64,000 nucleotides of DNA from Planococcus halocryophilus (GTDB lineage: Bacteria; Bacillota; Bacilli; Bacillales_A; Planococcaceae): assembly GCF_022489025.1 (NCBI RefSeq), contig NZ_JAKVTG010000006.1, positions 167,156-231,155 on the forward strand. The letters are read 5' to 3'. The notes beneath the pieces are model-generated. The model made no database searches. It saw nothing but the letters and a program-made list of their open reading frames with translations, and had not been told where the DNA came from. This document shows positions 17,039 through 25,312 of the stretch, one piece after another; the first letter of the stretch is position 1; the number at the start of each line of letters is the position of its first letter. Both the position numbers and the translations under genes were made by a program.

Positions 17039-18004
17039 ATGAAGTTGGAAGGTATTCACCATGTTTCGGCGATAACAGCAAATGCTGTTGCCAATCATGA
17101 CTTTTTTACTCGGATTCTTGGATTACGTTTAGTTAAAAAAACGGTCAATCAAGACAATCCTTCTTCTTATCATTTATTTTACGCCGATGCTGTTGGAACT
17201 CCGGGTACTGATATGACATATTTTGATATCCCTATGGCAGGACGTACTTATCCCGGTGTATCAAGTATTAGTAATACAGCATTTCGTGTGAAAAGTAGCG
17301 AGGCATTGGAATATTGGGTCGATCGTTTTAATAAATTTAAAGTGCCTCATGGGAAAATTGAGCAAGGTTTCAACCGCTCAACACTGACATTTCAAGATTT
17401 CGAAGGCTCCAGGTTAATGTTGGTAGTTGATGATGGCAGTGGAATTGAGTACGGCATCCCGTGGACAAAAGGTGGGGTTCCTGAAGATTTTGCGATTGTT
17501 GGATTAGGTCCCGTACGATTAACGGTCCGAAAAAGTAATAAAACGGCAGCTATTTTGACTACTGTTATGGGATTTGAACAGATTGGGGAATATCCATCAA
17601 CTGTAGAGGGACAAAAAGATATTTTAGTCTTTTCAACAGGAGATGGCGGTCCTGCTGGCGAAATACATTTAGAAGAGCGGTCGGATCTTCCGCCGGAACG
17701 CCCTGGTAGAGGAAGTGTCCATCACGTTGCGTTCCGTATCAAAACGGATGAAGAATATAACAAATGGAATGAACATTTGCGTTCAAATGGTTTGATGACT
17801 TCCGGAGAAATCGACCGTTATTATTTTAAGGCCATTTATTTCAGAGAGCCTAATGGGATTCTCTTTGAATTGTCAACAGATGGGCCAGGGTTTGCAACAG
17901 ATGAACCGATTGACCGTTTAGGAAATGGACTTGCGTTACCGCCATTTTTAGAAACAAAACGCAGTCAAATCGAAGCATCTTTACAACCATTGGACACCGA
18001 GTAG
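17039..18004 (+). CDS. mhqO: Ring-cleaving dioxygenase MhqO/MhqA type
   Basis: This 321-residue two-module vicinal-oxygen-chelate protein matches the MhqO/MhqA group of (hydro)quinone-specific extradiol dioxygenases of Bacillus. The first module begins GIHHVSAITANAVANHDFFTRILGL and provides His7/His8. The second, near residues 222-265, contains HHVAFRI and a metal-ligand glutamate in GILFELSTD. The start is an ATGATG; the second ATG has better spacing from GGGGAGGG. The MhqR box upstream supports a role in quinone and electrophile detoxification. The small GNAT gene follows at 19 nt, probably in the same transcript. Confidence 0.9.
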   Translation: MKLEGIHHVSAITANAVANHDFFTRILGLRLVKKTVNQDNPSSYHLFYADAVGTPGTDMTYFDIPMAGRTYPGVSSISNTAFRVKSSEALEYWVDRFNKFKVPHGKIEQGFNRSTLTFQDFEGSRLMLVVDDGSGIEYGIPWTKGGVPEDFAIVGLGPVRLTVRKSNKTAAILTTVMGFEQIGEYPSTVEGQKDILVFSTGDGGPAGEIHLEERSDLPPERPGRGSVHHVAFRIKTDEEYNKWNEHLRSNGLMTSGEIDRYYFKAIYFREPNGILFELSTDGPGFATDEPIDRLGNGLALPPFLETKRSQIEASLQPLDTE

Positions 18005-18022
18005 AATAGGGGGAAATAGAAA

Positions 18023-18304
18023 ATGGATTTTAAATTAGTTGAATTAGGCAGTGATGAATTTGCTTACCGCTTTGAAGACGAAGGTGTAACGAAAGGTGAA
18101 CTTGCTTGGACACAATTGGCTGATGTGATGGTCATTGAACATACGTTTGTTGAAGAATCACTACGCCATCAAGGGGTAGCTAAAAAGCTTTTAGACCAAA
18201 CGGCAAACTTTGCTCGTGAACATGGTTATAAGGTAGAACCTGTTTGTTCTTACGCAGTATCTGCTTTTGATCGTTACAACGACTATGATGATATTAAAAT
18301 ATAA
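18023..18304 (+). CDS. Small GNAT-type acetyltransferase (YjdJ-like)
   Basis: This 93-residue single-domain protein belongs to the short COG2388 branch of GNAT proteins. The acetyl-CoA binding loop is LRHQGVAKKLLDQTANFAREHG (residues about 53-74), followed by the family's VCSYAV strand. It is shorter than full GNAT enzymes but complete for this branch. It lies 19 nt after the dioxygenase and ends at a terminator, so it is probably the last gene of that operon. The acceptor is unknown. Confidence 0.85.
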   Translation: MDFKLVELGSDEFAYRFEDEGVTKGELAWTQLADVMVIEHTFVEESLRHQGVAKKLLDQTANFAREHGYKVEPVCSYAVSAFDRYNDYDDIKI

Positions 18305-18316
18305 ATAATAGACACA

Positions 18317-18356
18317 CAAAAAGCAATCCGCTGCTACTCGAGTGGATTGCTTTTGT
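18317..18356. terminator. Terminator 3' of the small GNAT gene
   Basis: AAAAGCAATCC pairs with GGATTGCTTTT around a 15-nt loop. It also lies just downstream of the minus-strand mini-ORFs that follow. Confidence 0.85.
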
Positions 18357-18382
18357 TAATGTTCTACTATGTAGTTTTTCAT
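18356..18382 (-). CDS. Eight-codon mini-ORF with a perfect ribosome binding site
   Basis: ATG followed by codons for KNYIVEH and TAA. It is preceded by CGGAGG with 6-nt spacing and followed at once by the terminator hairpin. It lies 14 nt after the stop of the 32-residue peptide. It may be a real micropeptide or the remnant of a gene; translation would need proof. Confidence 0.3.
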   Translation of the reverse strand: MKNYIVEH

Positions 18383-18396
18383 TGGATACCTCCGTT

Positions 18397-18495
18397 TTAA
18401 ATGCTTGTCATTAAGAAAACGATAGCTGTTAAAATTGAAGCTCCACCAACACCGTACATAAAATCTGTTTGACTAAAAATTAGGTTTTTTTCCAT
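18397..18495 (-). CDS. Small hydrophobic peptide, 32 residues
   Basis: This ORF encodes a 32-residue peptide with a polar N-terminus (MEKNLIFSQTDFMYG) and one hydrophobic segment (GGASILTAIVFLMTSI) that could span the membrane. AAAGGAGT lies 8 nt upstream of the ATG, a very strong ribosome binding site for Bacillales. The gap between the flanking plus-strand genes is otherwise unexplained. I do not recognise a family. A downstream terminator is shared with the convergent GNAT gene. Confidence 0.6.
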   Translation of the reverse strand: MEKNLIFSQTDFMYGVGGASILTAIVFLMTSI

Positions 18496-18648
18496 TTTTT
18501 AGAACTCCTTTCAAATCTTTGTTATTAATAAACTACCCGCTTATGAGCTTTCTAAACAGGTTTTATTAATTTAATTAGGGGAAAAGAATAAGAAAGGAGT
18601 ATTTCCTTATATGTGAGTATAAAAAACTAAATAGAAGGGGTGAGGAGA

Positions 18649-19203
18649 ATGAATCAAGAAACCGTAAATAGAGCAGGAGAAAAAGTTCTTGGTATTATCG
18701 GAATCGTCTTTAATATTTTAGCGATGGCATTAATTGGTTTTGCGATGGCAAGTTACTCAAGGACACCAGAATTCCGACAGTCTATCGAAGATGCAATTAG
18801 AGCAGATCCAACTATGGCAAATCCTGAAGATGTGGAAATGATTATGAATATGATGTCTTCAGGTTTTGGTGTGATGGGGTGGGTTATGATTGCAGTGTTG
18901 GCACTCAGCACGTTATTAGCAATTATTGCTATTGTAAACCTTCGTAAAAAAGGAAATGCATCTACAGCTGGTGTATTATTCATCTTGGCAGGTTTGTTTG
19001 CAGGCTTATTATCATTAACTTCTATTTTGTTCTACATTGCCGCCATTATGTGCTTTGTTCGTAAACCGCGAGTACAGCACACGCAAAGTTTACGTGATGA
19101 CGATTTCAAGTACCAAGAAGATGAATTCCACCGTAAAGAAGATTCGTTTAATAACGATTCTACAACGCATAAAGACGATGACACGCCTTATCGTCCGCTA
19201 TAA
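18649..19203 (+). CDS. DUF4064 membrane protein
   Basis: This 184-residue membrane protein carries a DUF4064 domain. Hydrophobic helices lie at about residues 12-35, 78-100, 107-125 and 125-140. A polar linker of about 40 residues (PEFRQSIEDAIRADPTMANPEDVEM) separates the first two, and a charged C-terminal tail rich in Asp, His and Lys follows. The ATG at 18649 is preceded by AAGGGGTGAGGAG; a GTG at 18640 lies within that site. No function is known for the family. Confidence 0.82.
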   Translation: MNQETVNRAGEKVLGIIGIVFNILAMALIGFAMASYSRTPEFRQSIEDAIRADPTMANPEDVEMIMNMMSSGFGVMGWVMIAVLALSTLLAIIAIVNLRKKGNASTAGVLFILAGLFAGLLSLTSILFYIAAIMCFVRKPRVQHTQSLRDDDFKYQEDEFHRKEDSFNNDSTTHKDDDTPYRPL

Positions 19204-19212
19204 AAAGTCATG

Positions 19213-19250
19213 AGTTTACAAAAACCGCTACCTATAAGGTGGCGGTTTTT
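19213..19250 (+). terminator. Terminator of the DUF4064 gene, left copy of a 38-bp direct repeat
   Basis: AAACCGCTACCT pairs with AGGTGGCGGTTT and T residues follow. The whole 38-bp stretch is repeated at 19486-19523 with one mismatch. Confidence 0.85.
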
Positions 19251-19334
19251 TAGAGTTTGGAACAAGTTAATAACCTATTATATTTCTTGGAAAGTCCATA
19301 CTTTCACTTTCTAAAACATAAAAACACTGTCTAA

Positions 19335-19463
19335 GTATTTGGAGAAGCGGTTGCTCGACTCCTGTGGGAATGGCGGGCTTGAGAGACCCCGCAGAGAGCG
19401 TCAGCGAACGAGGAGGCTCGATGTCCGCCCCACGGAAAGCGAGCGATAAGCTTCGGGAAATAC
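19335..19463 (+). repeat. Dispersed inverted-repeat element (copy B)
   Basis: GTATTT-N3-GAAGC-GCTCG at the left end is matched by an interrupted inverted copy at the right end (CGAGCG...GCTTC...AAATAC). The interior contains GAGACCCCGCAG, CGAGGAGGCTC and CGGAAAGCG, blocks shared with the copies at 38862-39064 and 39151-39272. It has no coding potential. Confidence 0.75.
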
Positions 19464-19485
19464 GGTTATTCGGGTCTTTCTCGAC

Positions 19486-19523
19486 AGTTTACAAAAACCG
19501 CTACCTATAAGGTAGCGGTTTTT
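19486..19523. repeat. Right copy of the 38-bp terminator duplication
   Basis: Identical to 19213-19250 at 37 of 38 positions. It forms a perfect hairpin here (ACCGCTACC with GGTAGCGGT). The last codons and stop of the minus-strand acetyltransferase lie inside it. Confidence 0.8.
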
Positions 19524-19996
19524 AAATCGTAAACATATTTGGCTGTTTGCAAAGGATGTCCTTCGAATAATTCTTCGAATTCTTCTAGAAATTTAAAGCC
19601 ATTTGATTCATAGAAGTTACGGCCTTTTCTATTTTCACATTCAACATAAACAAATAGTTGATTGCCGTTAAGTAAATGGCTTAAGCCAGTCGTGAACAAT
19701 TGCTTGCCGTAACCTGAACGCTGAAATTCTGGCTTCATATAAATGGCAATTAGTTCAGCATCACCGTCTTCGTCAACTTTCGTGAAATTGGCGAAACCAA
19801 CAGGCTCTCCTTCGTGTTCTGCGAGCAATATAATCGTTCTCTTTAAACGCATCTCCATCATTGGAGTAGAATATGATTTATCTAGAAAACTTTCTTGGAC
19901 AGTTGAGGGAATGATTCCAGCGTAGGTGTCATTCCAACTAATTTTGGCAATTTCCTGAACAGATGCGATATCTGCGGATGTACCGTTGCGAATCAT
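19505..19996 (-). CDS. GNAT family N-acetyltransferase
   Basis: This 163-residue GNAT protein begins MIRNGTSADIASVQEIAK. The acetyl-CoA loop PEFQRSGYGKQLF is near residues 90-103, and the terminal NRKGRNFYESNGFKFL block is typical of the superfamily. The ATG at 19996 is preceded by AGAGGTGATT; the ORF can be extended upstream but without a site or family similarity. Its last codons (for TATL and the stop) come from the terminator-like duplication, so the C-terminus may have been altered when that sequence arose. The acceptor substrate is unknown. Confidence 0.85.
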   Translation of the reverse strand: MIRNGTSADIASVQEIAKISWNDTYAGIIPSTVQESFLDKSYSTPMMEMRLKRTIILLAEHEGEPVGFANFTKVDEDGDAELIAIYMKPEFQRSGYGKQLFTTGLSHLLNGNQLFVYVECENRKGRNFYESNGFKFLEEFEELFEGHPLQTAKYVYDLKTATL

Positions 19997-20090
19997 GCAA
20001 TCACCTCTAGAATTCTTTATGCAATCATACCAAAAAAAGAGGTGAATAGCCACTAATGTAGAATAAGTAACAACAAAAGGGGGCTGTAAG

Positions 20091-20537
20091 ATGGAATGGA
20101 AGATGTATCAGTTTGACGATTTAAGCGCAAGAAAACTATATGAGGTGCTTAAGTTGCGTGTTGATGTGTTTGTAGTTGAACAAAACTGCCCTTATCCGGA
20201 ACTAGACGGTTTAGATCAACAGTCGGTTCACCTTTTGTGTAGCGAAAAGGGGGATTTGTTAGCCTATGCCCGTTTGGTGCCGGCGGGTGTTAAATATGAA
20301 GTACCTTCTATAGGCCGTGTAATTGTACATGAAGACGCCCGAGGGCGTGGTTTAGCAAAAGAGTTATTAGAGCGTAGCATTGATTATATTTCAAATGAAT
20401 GGCATGCCGAAGCGATTAAACTACAAGGACAAGTTTACTTGAAGGAATTCTATCAATCTTTTGGTTTCCAGCCGATTTCAGAAAGCTATGATGAAGACGG
20501 AATTCCGCATGTAGATATGAAGTGGACTCGTGTTTAA
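20091..20537 (+). CDS. ElaA-type GNAT acetyltransferase
   Basis: This 148-residue protein matches the ElaA branch of GNAT enzymes. The diagnostic N-terminal block LRVDVFVVEQNCPYPELDGLD is at residues 24-44. The acetyl-CoA motif SIGRVIVHEDARGRGLAKELLE is near 73-94, and YQSFGFQPISESYDEDGIPHVDMKW closes the fold. Length is typical. AAAGGGGG lies 7-8 nt before the ATG. The acceptor is unknown for the family. Confidence 0.9.
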   Translation: MEWKMYQFDDLSARKLYEVLKLRVDVFVVEQNCPYPELDGLDQQSVHLLCSEKGDLLAYARLVPAGVKYEVPSIGRVIVHEDARGRGLAKELLERSIDYISNEWHAEAIKLQGQVYLKEFYQSFGFQPISESYDEDGIPHVDMKWTRV

Positions 20538-20564
20538 ATGTAATGGTTTTGACATATAAAAAAG

Positions 20565-20590
20565 GATTAACAGAATAAGTATTAGGGTAA
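20565..20590 (+). promoter_or_regulatory. Candidate sigma-B promoter of the YtxH-like gene
   Basis: GATTAA (20565-20570), a 14-bp spacer and GGGTAA (20585-20590) match the sigma-B consensus at 10 of 12 positions. It lies 50 nt upstream of the start codon. Confidence 0.62.
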
Positions 20591-20639
20591 ACATTGAGTA
20601 TTAAACAAATATGAAAAACAGAAAAAGGAGTGCTGCAAA

Positions 20640-21032
20640 ATGGCAAGAGGAAGAGGTCTCCTAATGGCAGGTTTAGCTGCAGGAGCATATGCATATTTCA
20701 AAAACCCTGAAAACCGTGAAAAAGCCACAAAGGCTTTTAATGATGCGAAAGTGAAGGTGAATTCTTATATGGAATCACAAAATCTAGATAAGACAGGAAA
20801 TACAAATTCAAATGCCGATGAAGCATCAGACAGTTTACAAGATCCTCAAGAGGACATGGTTGCAGAAGGTGGAGCAACAACAACTATTCAGTATTACAAC
20901 GAGCAACAACAAAAAAGTAAAGACACAGAATCAGAAGATGTAAAACTATCATCAAATGATGTCAGCGAAGAAAAGGCTGAAAATACCGATTCAGCAACTC
21001 CTGAAAACAAAATAAATACAGATAATTTATAA
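20640..21032 (+). CDS. YtxH-like general-stress-type protein
   Basis: This 130-residue protein has one short hydrophobic segment at the N-terminus (GLLMAGLAAGAYAYF, residues about 6-20), a basic helix (NPENREKATKAFNDAKVKVNSY), and then a long, acidic, Gln/Asn/Ser-rich tail predicted to be disordered. The layout resembles YtxH-type general stress proteins, but I cannot name a domain firmly. AAAAAGGAG precedes the ATG. The sigma-B-like promoter upstream supports stress expression. Confidence 0.65.
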   Translation: MARGRGLLMAGLAAGAYAYFKNPENREKATKAFNDAKVKVNSYMESQNLDKTGNTNSNADEASDSLQDPQEDMVAEGGATTTIQYYNEQQQKSKDTESEDVKLSSNDVSEEKAENTDSATPENKINTDNL

Positions 21033-21035
21033 GGA

Positions 21036-21064
21036 AAAGGATGGTCCCTGACCATCCTTTTTTG
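21036..21064. terminator. Bidirectional terminator
   Basis: AAAGGATGGTC pairs with GACCATCCTTT around a 3-nt loop. It serves the YtxH-like gene and the convergent MFS gene. Confidence 0.87.
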
Positions 21065-21067
21065 CTA

Positions 21068-22198
21068 CTAATTTTTTTTAGAAGTTAGCCCATTTGTTAA
21101 GGCTGCCATAAGCAATAGGGAGCCACTAACGATAAATCCTTGATTGGAATTTAATGCTAAAGCGCCGGTGATACCCGAACCGACAACTACACCAGCGGAG
21201 AAAAATGCGTAAAAATAACCGTAAGAACGTCCGCGAGAAGTGGTACTAGTTGAATCAATCAAAATAGAATTGATTGAAGGAAACAATAAGGCAAAGCCTA
21301 TTCCATAGGTGGACATGCCGATATACAGTAAAATTTCAGTTGATACAACGCTTAAGTAAAACAAAGAAGTACCCATGACAGTAAATCCTGCGATTAACGT
21401 GTATATCGGTTTAACAAGGTCAAAAATTCGATTAATGGGAAGCAAGAATACCAATATAGCAGAAATTCCGAATGCACTTAACAATAAACCGCTGAGTTGA
21501 GAGTCTAAACCGAGCGCTTCAACTTTAAGAGGAAGCATATAAGCTAAAACCCCTTGTGAGAACATCAAGAAAAAGGCCCCTGAAAATGAACGAAGTAAGC
21601 CGGTGTTTTTCAAGACATCCGTTAAAGAAACGGAGTTTTTAGTAGTGCTTTGTTTTTTTATAAGTGTTCGGCGCAATAGTAAAAACGCGGCGATGCCAAT
21701 AGAAAAAATCAAGACTCCAGTTATGAGCATCGTTTCTGGAACGCTATTCCGACTTGTATAAATGGCTCCGTAAGCAGGTCCAAGAATTGCCGCTAAGCCA
21801 ATAAATGCACCAGATAATGCGGATTCTTTACCACGCTTGTCCGATTTTGTTCGGTTGGCTAAGTATGTAAAAGCAGCGGGAACTGTTAATCCAGCTGCTA
21901 GACCATGAAGAAATCTCACCGCCAACAAACTATAGGGTCCATCAATTAACGAATAGGTAAACAGCGTAACACTTGTTGATAATAAGCCAATTACTAAAAT
22001 AGCAAATGGACCTTTACGATCTGAAAAAATTCCTGAAATGATATTGCCAAATGTATTAGATAACGAATACATACCGACCGCTAATCCGGCGATAAAAGGA
22101 CTGGCGCCTAACGATACCGCGTAGGGACTGATAATGGGAAGTTGAGCAAACAAGTCAAAGAAAGAAAAAAAGATAATAAGGTAAATGAAAATACGCAA
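21068..22198 (-). CDS. MFS transporter, probable drug/solute exporter
   Basis: This ~376-residue protein has the 12-helix pattern of the major facilitator superfamily. Signature loops include GNIISGIFSDRKG (motif A, loop 2-3) and FLHGLAAGLTVPAAFTY in helix 4-5. The substrate is unknown. Two TTG starts are possible. The one at 22198 is preceded by AGTAGGA at a suitable distance, while the upstream TTG at 22222 lacks a site, so the shorter form is preferred. It converges on the YtxH-like gene and diverges from the lipid kinase. Confidence 0.82.
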   Translation of the reverse strand: MRIFIYLIIFFSFFDLFAQLPIISPYAVSLGASPFIAGLAVGMYSLSNTFGNIISGIFSDRKGPFAILVIGLLSTSVTLFTYSLIDGPYSLLAVRFLHGLAAGLTVPAAFTYLANRTKSDKRGKESALSGAFIGLAAILGPAYGAIYTSRNSVPETMLITGVLIFSIGIAAFLLLRRTLIKKQSTTKNSVSLTDVLKNTGLLRSFSGAFFLMFSQGVLAYMLPLKVEALGLDSQLSGLLLSAFGISAILVFLLPINRIFDLVKPIYTLIAGFTVMGTSLFYLSVVSTEILLYIGMSTYGIGFALLFPSINSILIDSTSTTSRGRSYGYFYAFFSAGVVVGSGITGALALNSNQGFIVSGSLLLMAALTNGLTSKKN

Positions 22199-22303
22199 GG
22201 CAGTTCCTACTTTCTTAAACAAATTGCAGTTTTTCGGGTTTGTTCACCCTAATGTAGGGGGAAAGACAGCTATAGTTGCTTATATTATACCATCGGAGGT
22301 CTT

Positions 22304-23203
22304 ATGATGAAAAAAGCTATGTTTATATTAAATCCATCGTCGGGAAAAGAACGAGCTTCTGAGTACCGCGGACAAGTTGAAGAGACGCTTGCCTCAATGG
22401 GATACGAAGTGGATACAAGAGAGACAGAAAAAAAGAAAGATGCTACGAATTTTGCAGCAGAAGCTTGTGAAAAAGAATATGATTTTATCGTAGCAATGGG
22501 AGGCGATGGCACAATTAACGAAGCAGTATCAGGGATAGCGGAACAGCCGCACGAGCCTTTGTTTTCATTAATCCCTCTTGGCACTGTAAATGATTTTGCG
22601 CGCGCTTTAGGAATTTCTTTAGATCCACCAGAAGCAATCGAAGCACTCAAAACAGGTTATGAAAAAAGAGTGGATATTGCTAAAGTTGGAGAACACTACT
22701 TTATGAATATATTGGCAATCGGAGATGTAGCCGAATCCACATATGACGTAGACCCGGAGAAAAAGACTAAATTAGGAGCATTAGCTTATTTTATCGAAGG
22801 TGTAAAAGCGATTTCTGCTGATACTGAAACGTATTTTGAAGTCGAACATGACCATGGAATATGGTCAGGTAAAGCGAAATTGATATTAGTCGCATTGACT
22901 AATTCAGTAGGTGGTTTTGAAAAGCTAGCGCCAGAAGCTTTAACAGATGATGGGTTGCTCCATCTTTATATCGTGAAAAATGCAGCATTACCTGAATTTC
23001 TTCGAATTGCGACTTCGGTCATCAGAGGGAAACTGGAAGAAGATCCAGCTGTCGAAGTAGTTCAAACTACGAAAGTATCTATCAAAACAAACGAACCTTT
23101 ATCCAGTAATATTGATGGAGATGAAGGTTGTACAACTCCGTTTGTTATTGACATCTTACCTCGTCATATCCGTGCACTCATTCCACCGGATAAAGACGAA
23201 TAA
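22304..23203 (+). CDS. Diacylglycerol kinase-family lipid kinase (YegS/BmrU type)
   Basis: This 299-residue enzyme belongs to the soluble DagK/YegS/BmrU lipid kinases that phosphorylate diacylglycerol or related lipids with ATP. Motifs are the N-terminal FILNPSSGKERA, the nucleotide loop AMGGDGTINEA near residue 65, PLGTVNDFARALGI near 90, and the C-terminal NIDGDEG, which holds the catalytic aspartate region. It could be DgkB, which recycles lipoteichoic-acid-derived diacylglycerol, but I leave the symbol open. GGAGG lies before an ATGATG start; either ATG is possible. Confidence 0.9.
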   Translation: MMKKAMFILNPSSGKERASEYRGQVEETLASMGYEVDTRETEKKKDATNFAAEACEKEYDFIVAMGGDGTINEAVSGIAEQPHEPLFSLIPLGTVNDFARALGISLDPPEAIEALKTGYEKRVDIAKVGEHYFMNILAIGDVAESTYDVDPEKKTKLGALAYFIEGVKAISADTETYFEVEHDHGIWSGKAKLILVALTNSVGGFEKLAPEALTDDGLLHLYIVKNAALPEFLRIATSVIRGKLEEDPAVEVVQTTKVSIKTNEPLSSNIDGDEGCTTPFVIDILPRHIRALIPPDKDE

Positions 23204-23523
23204 CTATAGTCTTTTCTCAACGCTCCATATAAGAATCGCAAAGAAGGTAGAGCCAGCAGTCTGTTTACTAGGGTTTGTTTTGTTTTCCTGTTAAAATTAA
23301 GTTTTATGAAGTAATAATGAAACTTTTTTTCATTGAAATCGTCTTATATAGTATAAATTTTGTATTAAAACATTACTGAAGGCATATGGATAAAGTTTTG
23401 TGCATAGAGCAAATGACACAAAAAAAATACAAAAATAGCAGTTTTACTCTATTATTTCGTCTTATTTCAGTATATAGTTGAGATAATGTCGGAAAAACTT
23501 GTACAAAGAAAGACGGGGAAACC
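23204..23523. other. AT-rich intergenic region without a detected gene
   Basis: These 320 bp hold no credible ORF with a ribosome binding site and no clear terminator for the lipid kinase. They presumably contain the promoter of the downstream AraC regulator, but no unambiguous hexamer pair was found. Confidence 0.5.
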
Positions 23524-24309
23524 ATGAATATTATCACTGCGCCAACTATTCAAGAAACCATTTCAAAAATTTTCATGAATGAAACAGAAAATTTAAACCA
23601 AATTGATGGTTTGGATAAATTTTTTGAAGTTGAAACACAATTAATGTACGAAATTCATCACCTTGAAAAAGAGCGTGCGAAAGAGACGTTAAGAGAGTTA
23701 ATCGATATGTTGTCCCTTCGTTCGGAAAAAGATATCATTCGATCTATTCGTAATTATTACATCATCTTATCTTCTGTTATGGCGAGAAAACTTTATGAAA
23801 TGCGCGTTCCACCAAAAAAAGCATTTGCTTTTAACTCTGCTTGTGTAGAGTTAGTAGATAAGCATATGAATGATTCAGAATTTATGTTTGTTGCAGACGA
23901 GTTGATTGAGTTTTTTGTATCGATTATTTCTGAACGCAAGCAACCTTCTTTTGGTCATCAAACGGTCAATAAAGTTGTGATTTACATTAACGATGAAGTA
24001 GAGCGCGATTTATCGGTCGAAGAAATTGCTAAACATTTCAATATCTCAACAAGTCATTTGTCACGTATCTTTAGAGAGCATGCAGGCATTACACTTGTTG
24101 AATATTTGAATGTGCGCCGAGTAGAAGAGTCACAATACTACCTTCGCCATTCGGATAAAGGCATTTCAGAGATTTCGAAGCAATTTCATTTCTGCAATCA
24201 AAGTTATTTTACGCGTATCTTTAAAAAGTATACGGAAGTCACACCAAAGCAATTTCGTGACAGTCAGCACATTCCGTATTTCCGTTATACATTGCCAAAC
24301 GCTAAGTAA
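23524..24309 (+). CDS. AraC family transcriptional regulator
   Basis: This 261-residue protein ends in a canonical AraC/XylS double helix-turn-helix domain (residues about 150-250). The first HTH has LSVEEIAKHFNISTSHLSRIFREHAG and the second ISEISKQFHFCNQSYFTRIFKKYTEVTPKQFR. The N-terminal ~145 residues are mostly helical and do not look like a cupin sugar-binding domain, so its signal is unknown. It stands alone between a kinase and yidC with its own terminator. GACGGGG precedes the ATG. Confidence 0.9.
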   Translation: MNIITAPTIQETISKIFMNETENLNQIDGLDKFFEVETQLMYEIHHLEKERAKETLRELIDMLSLRSEKDIIRSIRNYYIILSSVMARKLYEMRVPPKKAFAFNSACVELVDKHMNDSEFMFVADELIEFFVSIISERKQPSFGHQTVNKVVIYINDEVERDLSVEEIAKHFNISTSHLSRIFREHAGITLVEYLNVRRVEESQYYLRHSDKGISEISKQFHFCNQSYFTRIFKKYTEVTPKQFRDSQHIPYFRYTLPNAK

Positions 24310-24332
24310 GGAGAAGAAATTCTCCTTTTCTT
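24308..24332 (+). terminator. Intrinsic terminator of the araC-like gene
   Basis: AAGGAGAA pairs with TTCTCCTT around GAAA, then T-rich sequence. Confidence 0.75.
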
Positions 24333-24480
24333 TTCGACTTTTTTTATCGCTGTTCTGTTTAGGAATGCCGTAATTTTGTCACAAAAATTAAAAACTTTAT
24401 TCGTCTTCTCTCCATGGATTGAATTTTGTTCTGCTTATCGTTATACTTCATAGTAGTTAAAAAAGGCGAAGGTGACTAAA

Positions 24481-25263
24481 TTGAAAAAGAAAATTACATT
24501 ATTAATGATGATGGCATTAGCCGTTGTTTTGTTGAGTGGCTGTTCTGCTGTAGAAAACAAAGAAGGTATGTTTTATACGATTTTTGTTAAACCATTTGAC
24601 GTGTCATTGAATTATTTAGGTGACTTGTTTGGAGGAAGTTATGGCTTAGCGATTGTGGTCATTACCATTATTATTCGTTTAGTATTAATGCCGTTCATGC
24701 TGCGTACATACAAACGTCAGCAAGGTATGAAAGTCAAAATGGATGCGATGCGTCCTGAGATGGAAGGTATTCAAAAACGACTGAAGGAAACAAAAGACAA
24801 AGAAGAACAAATGAAGTTGCAACAGGAAATGATGGGGCTATACAAAAAGCATGAAGTAAACCCATTGAACATGGGATGTTTGCCTGTCGTTATCCAAATG
24901 CCGATCATTATGGGTCTGTATTTTGCCATTTTGCACTCACCGGATGTTCAAGCCCACGAATTCTTGTGGTTTAGTCTAGGTTCACCAGATATCATCATGA
25001 CTTTGATTGCTGGAGCAGTTTATTTCTTCCAAGCAAAAGTGTCATTATGGACGATGCCAGAACAACAACAAAAACAGATGAAATTGTTTATTTACATTTC
25101 ACCAATTATGATCATGTTCATTTCATTTACATCGATGGCGGCTTTACCGGTTTACTGGACAGTCGGAGGGATTTTGCTGATTATCCAAACCTTTATCGGT
25201 CGTAAATTCTATTCGAATCATCCAGAAAAAGCACTTGAGTCAGTAGAAGATAAAAAAGAATAA
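24481..25263 (+). CDS. yidC: Membrane protein insertase YidC/OxaA (lipoprotein)
   Basis: YidC helps insert and fold membrane proteins, alone or with SecYEG. The 260-residue product has a lipoprotein signal with lipobox LSGC (Cys21) and the Gram-positive YidC core of five helices. The conserved positively charged residue in the groove lies in IIIRLVLMPFML, and the cytosolic hairpin between helices has QQGMKVKMDAMRPEMEGIQKRL. It lacks the large periplasmic domain of Gram-negative homologues. TTG at 24481 follows AAGGTG; a GTG at 24472 is an alternative. It is not next to rnpA, so it is the YqjG/second-copy type by location, and a paralogue near the origin is expected. Confidence 0.92.
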   Translation: MKKKITLLMMMALAVVLLSGCSAVENKEGMFYTIFVKPFDVSLNYLGDLFGGSYGLAIVVITIIIRLVLMPFMLRTYKRQQGMKVKMDAMRPEMEGIQKRLKETKDKEEQMKLQQEMMGLYKKHEVNPLNMGCLPVVIQMPIIMGLYFAILHSPDVQAHEFLWFSLGSPDIIMTLIAGAVYFFQAKVSLWTMPEQQQKQMKLFIYISPIMIMFISFTSMAALPVYWTVGGILLIIQTFIGRKFYSNHPEKALESVEDKKE

Positions 25264-25268
25264 TAAGG

Positions 25269-25297
25269 AGCCGGCAACTATTGCCGGCTTTCTTTTT
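25269..25297 (+). terminator. Intrinsic terminator of yidC
   Basis: AGCCGGCAA pairs perfectly with TTGCCGGCT, followed by a T-rich tract. Confidence 0.87.
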
Positions 25298-25312
25298 ATG
25301 GGAGATGTTTAG

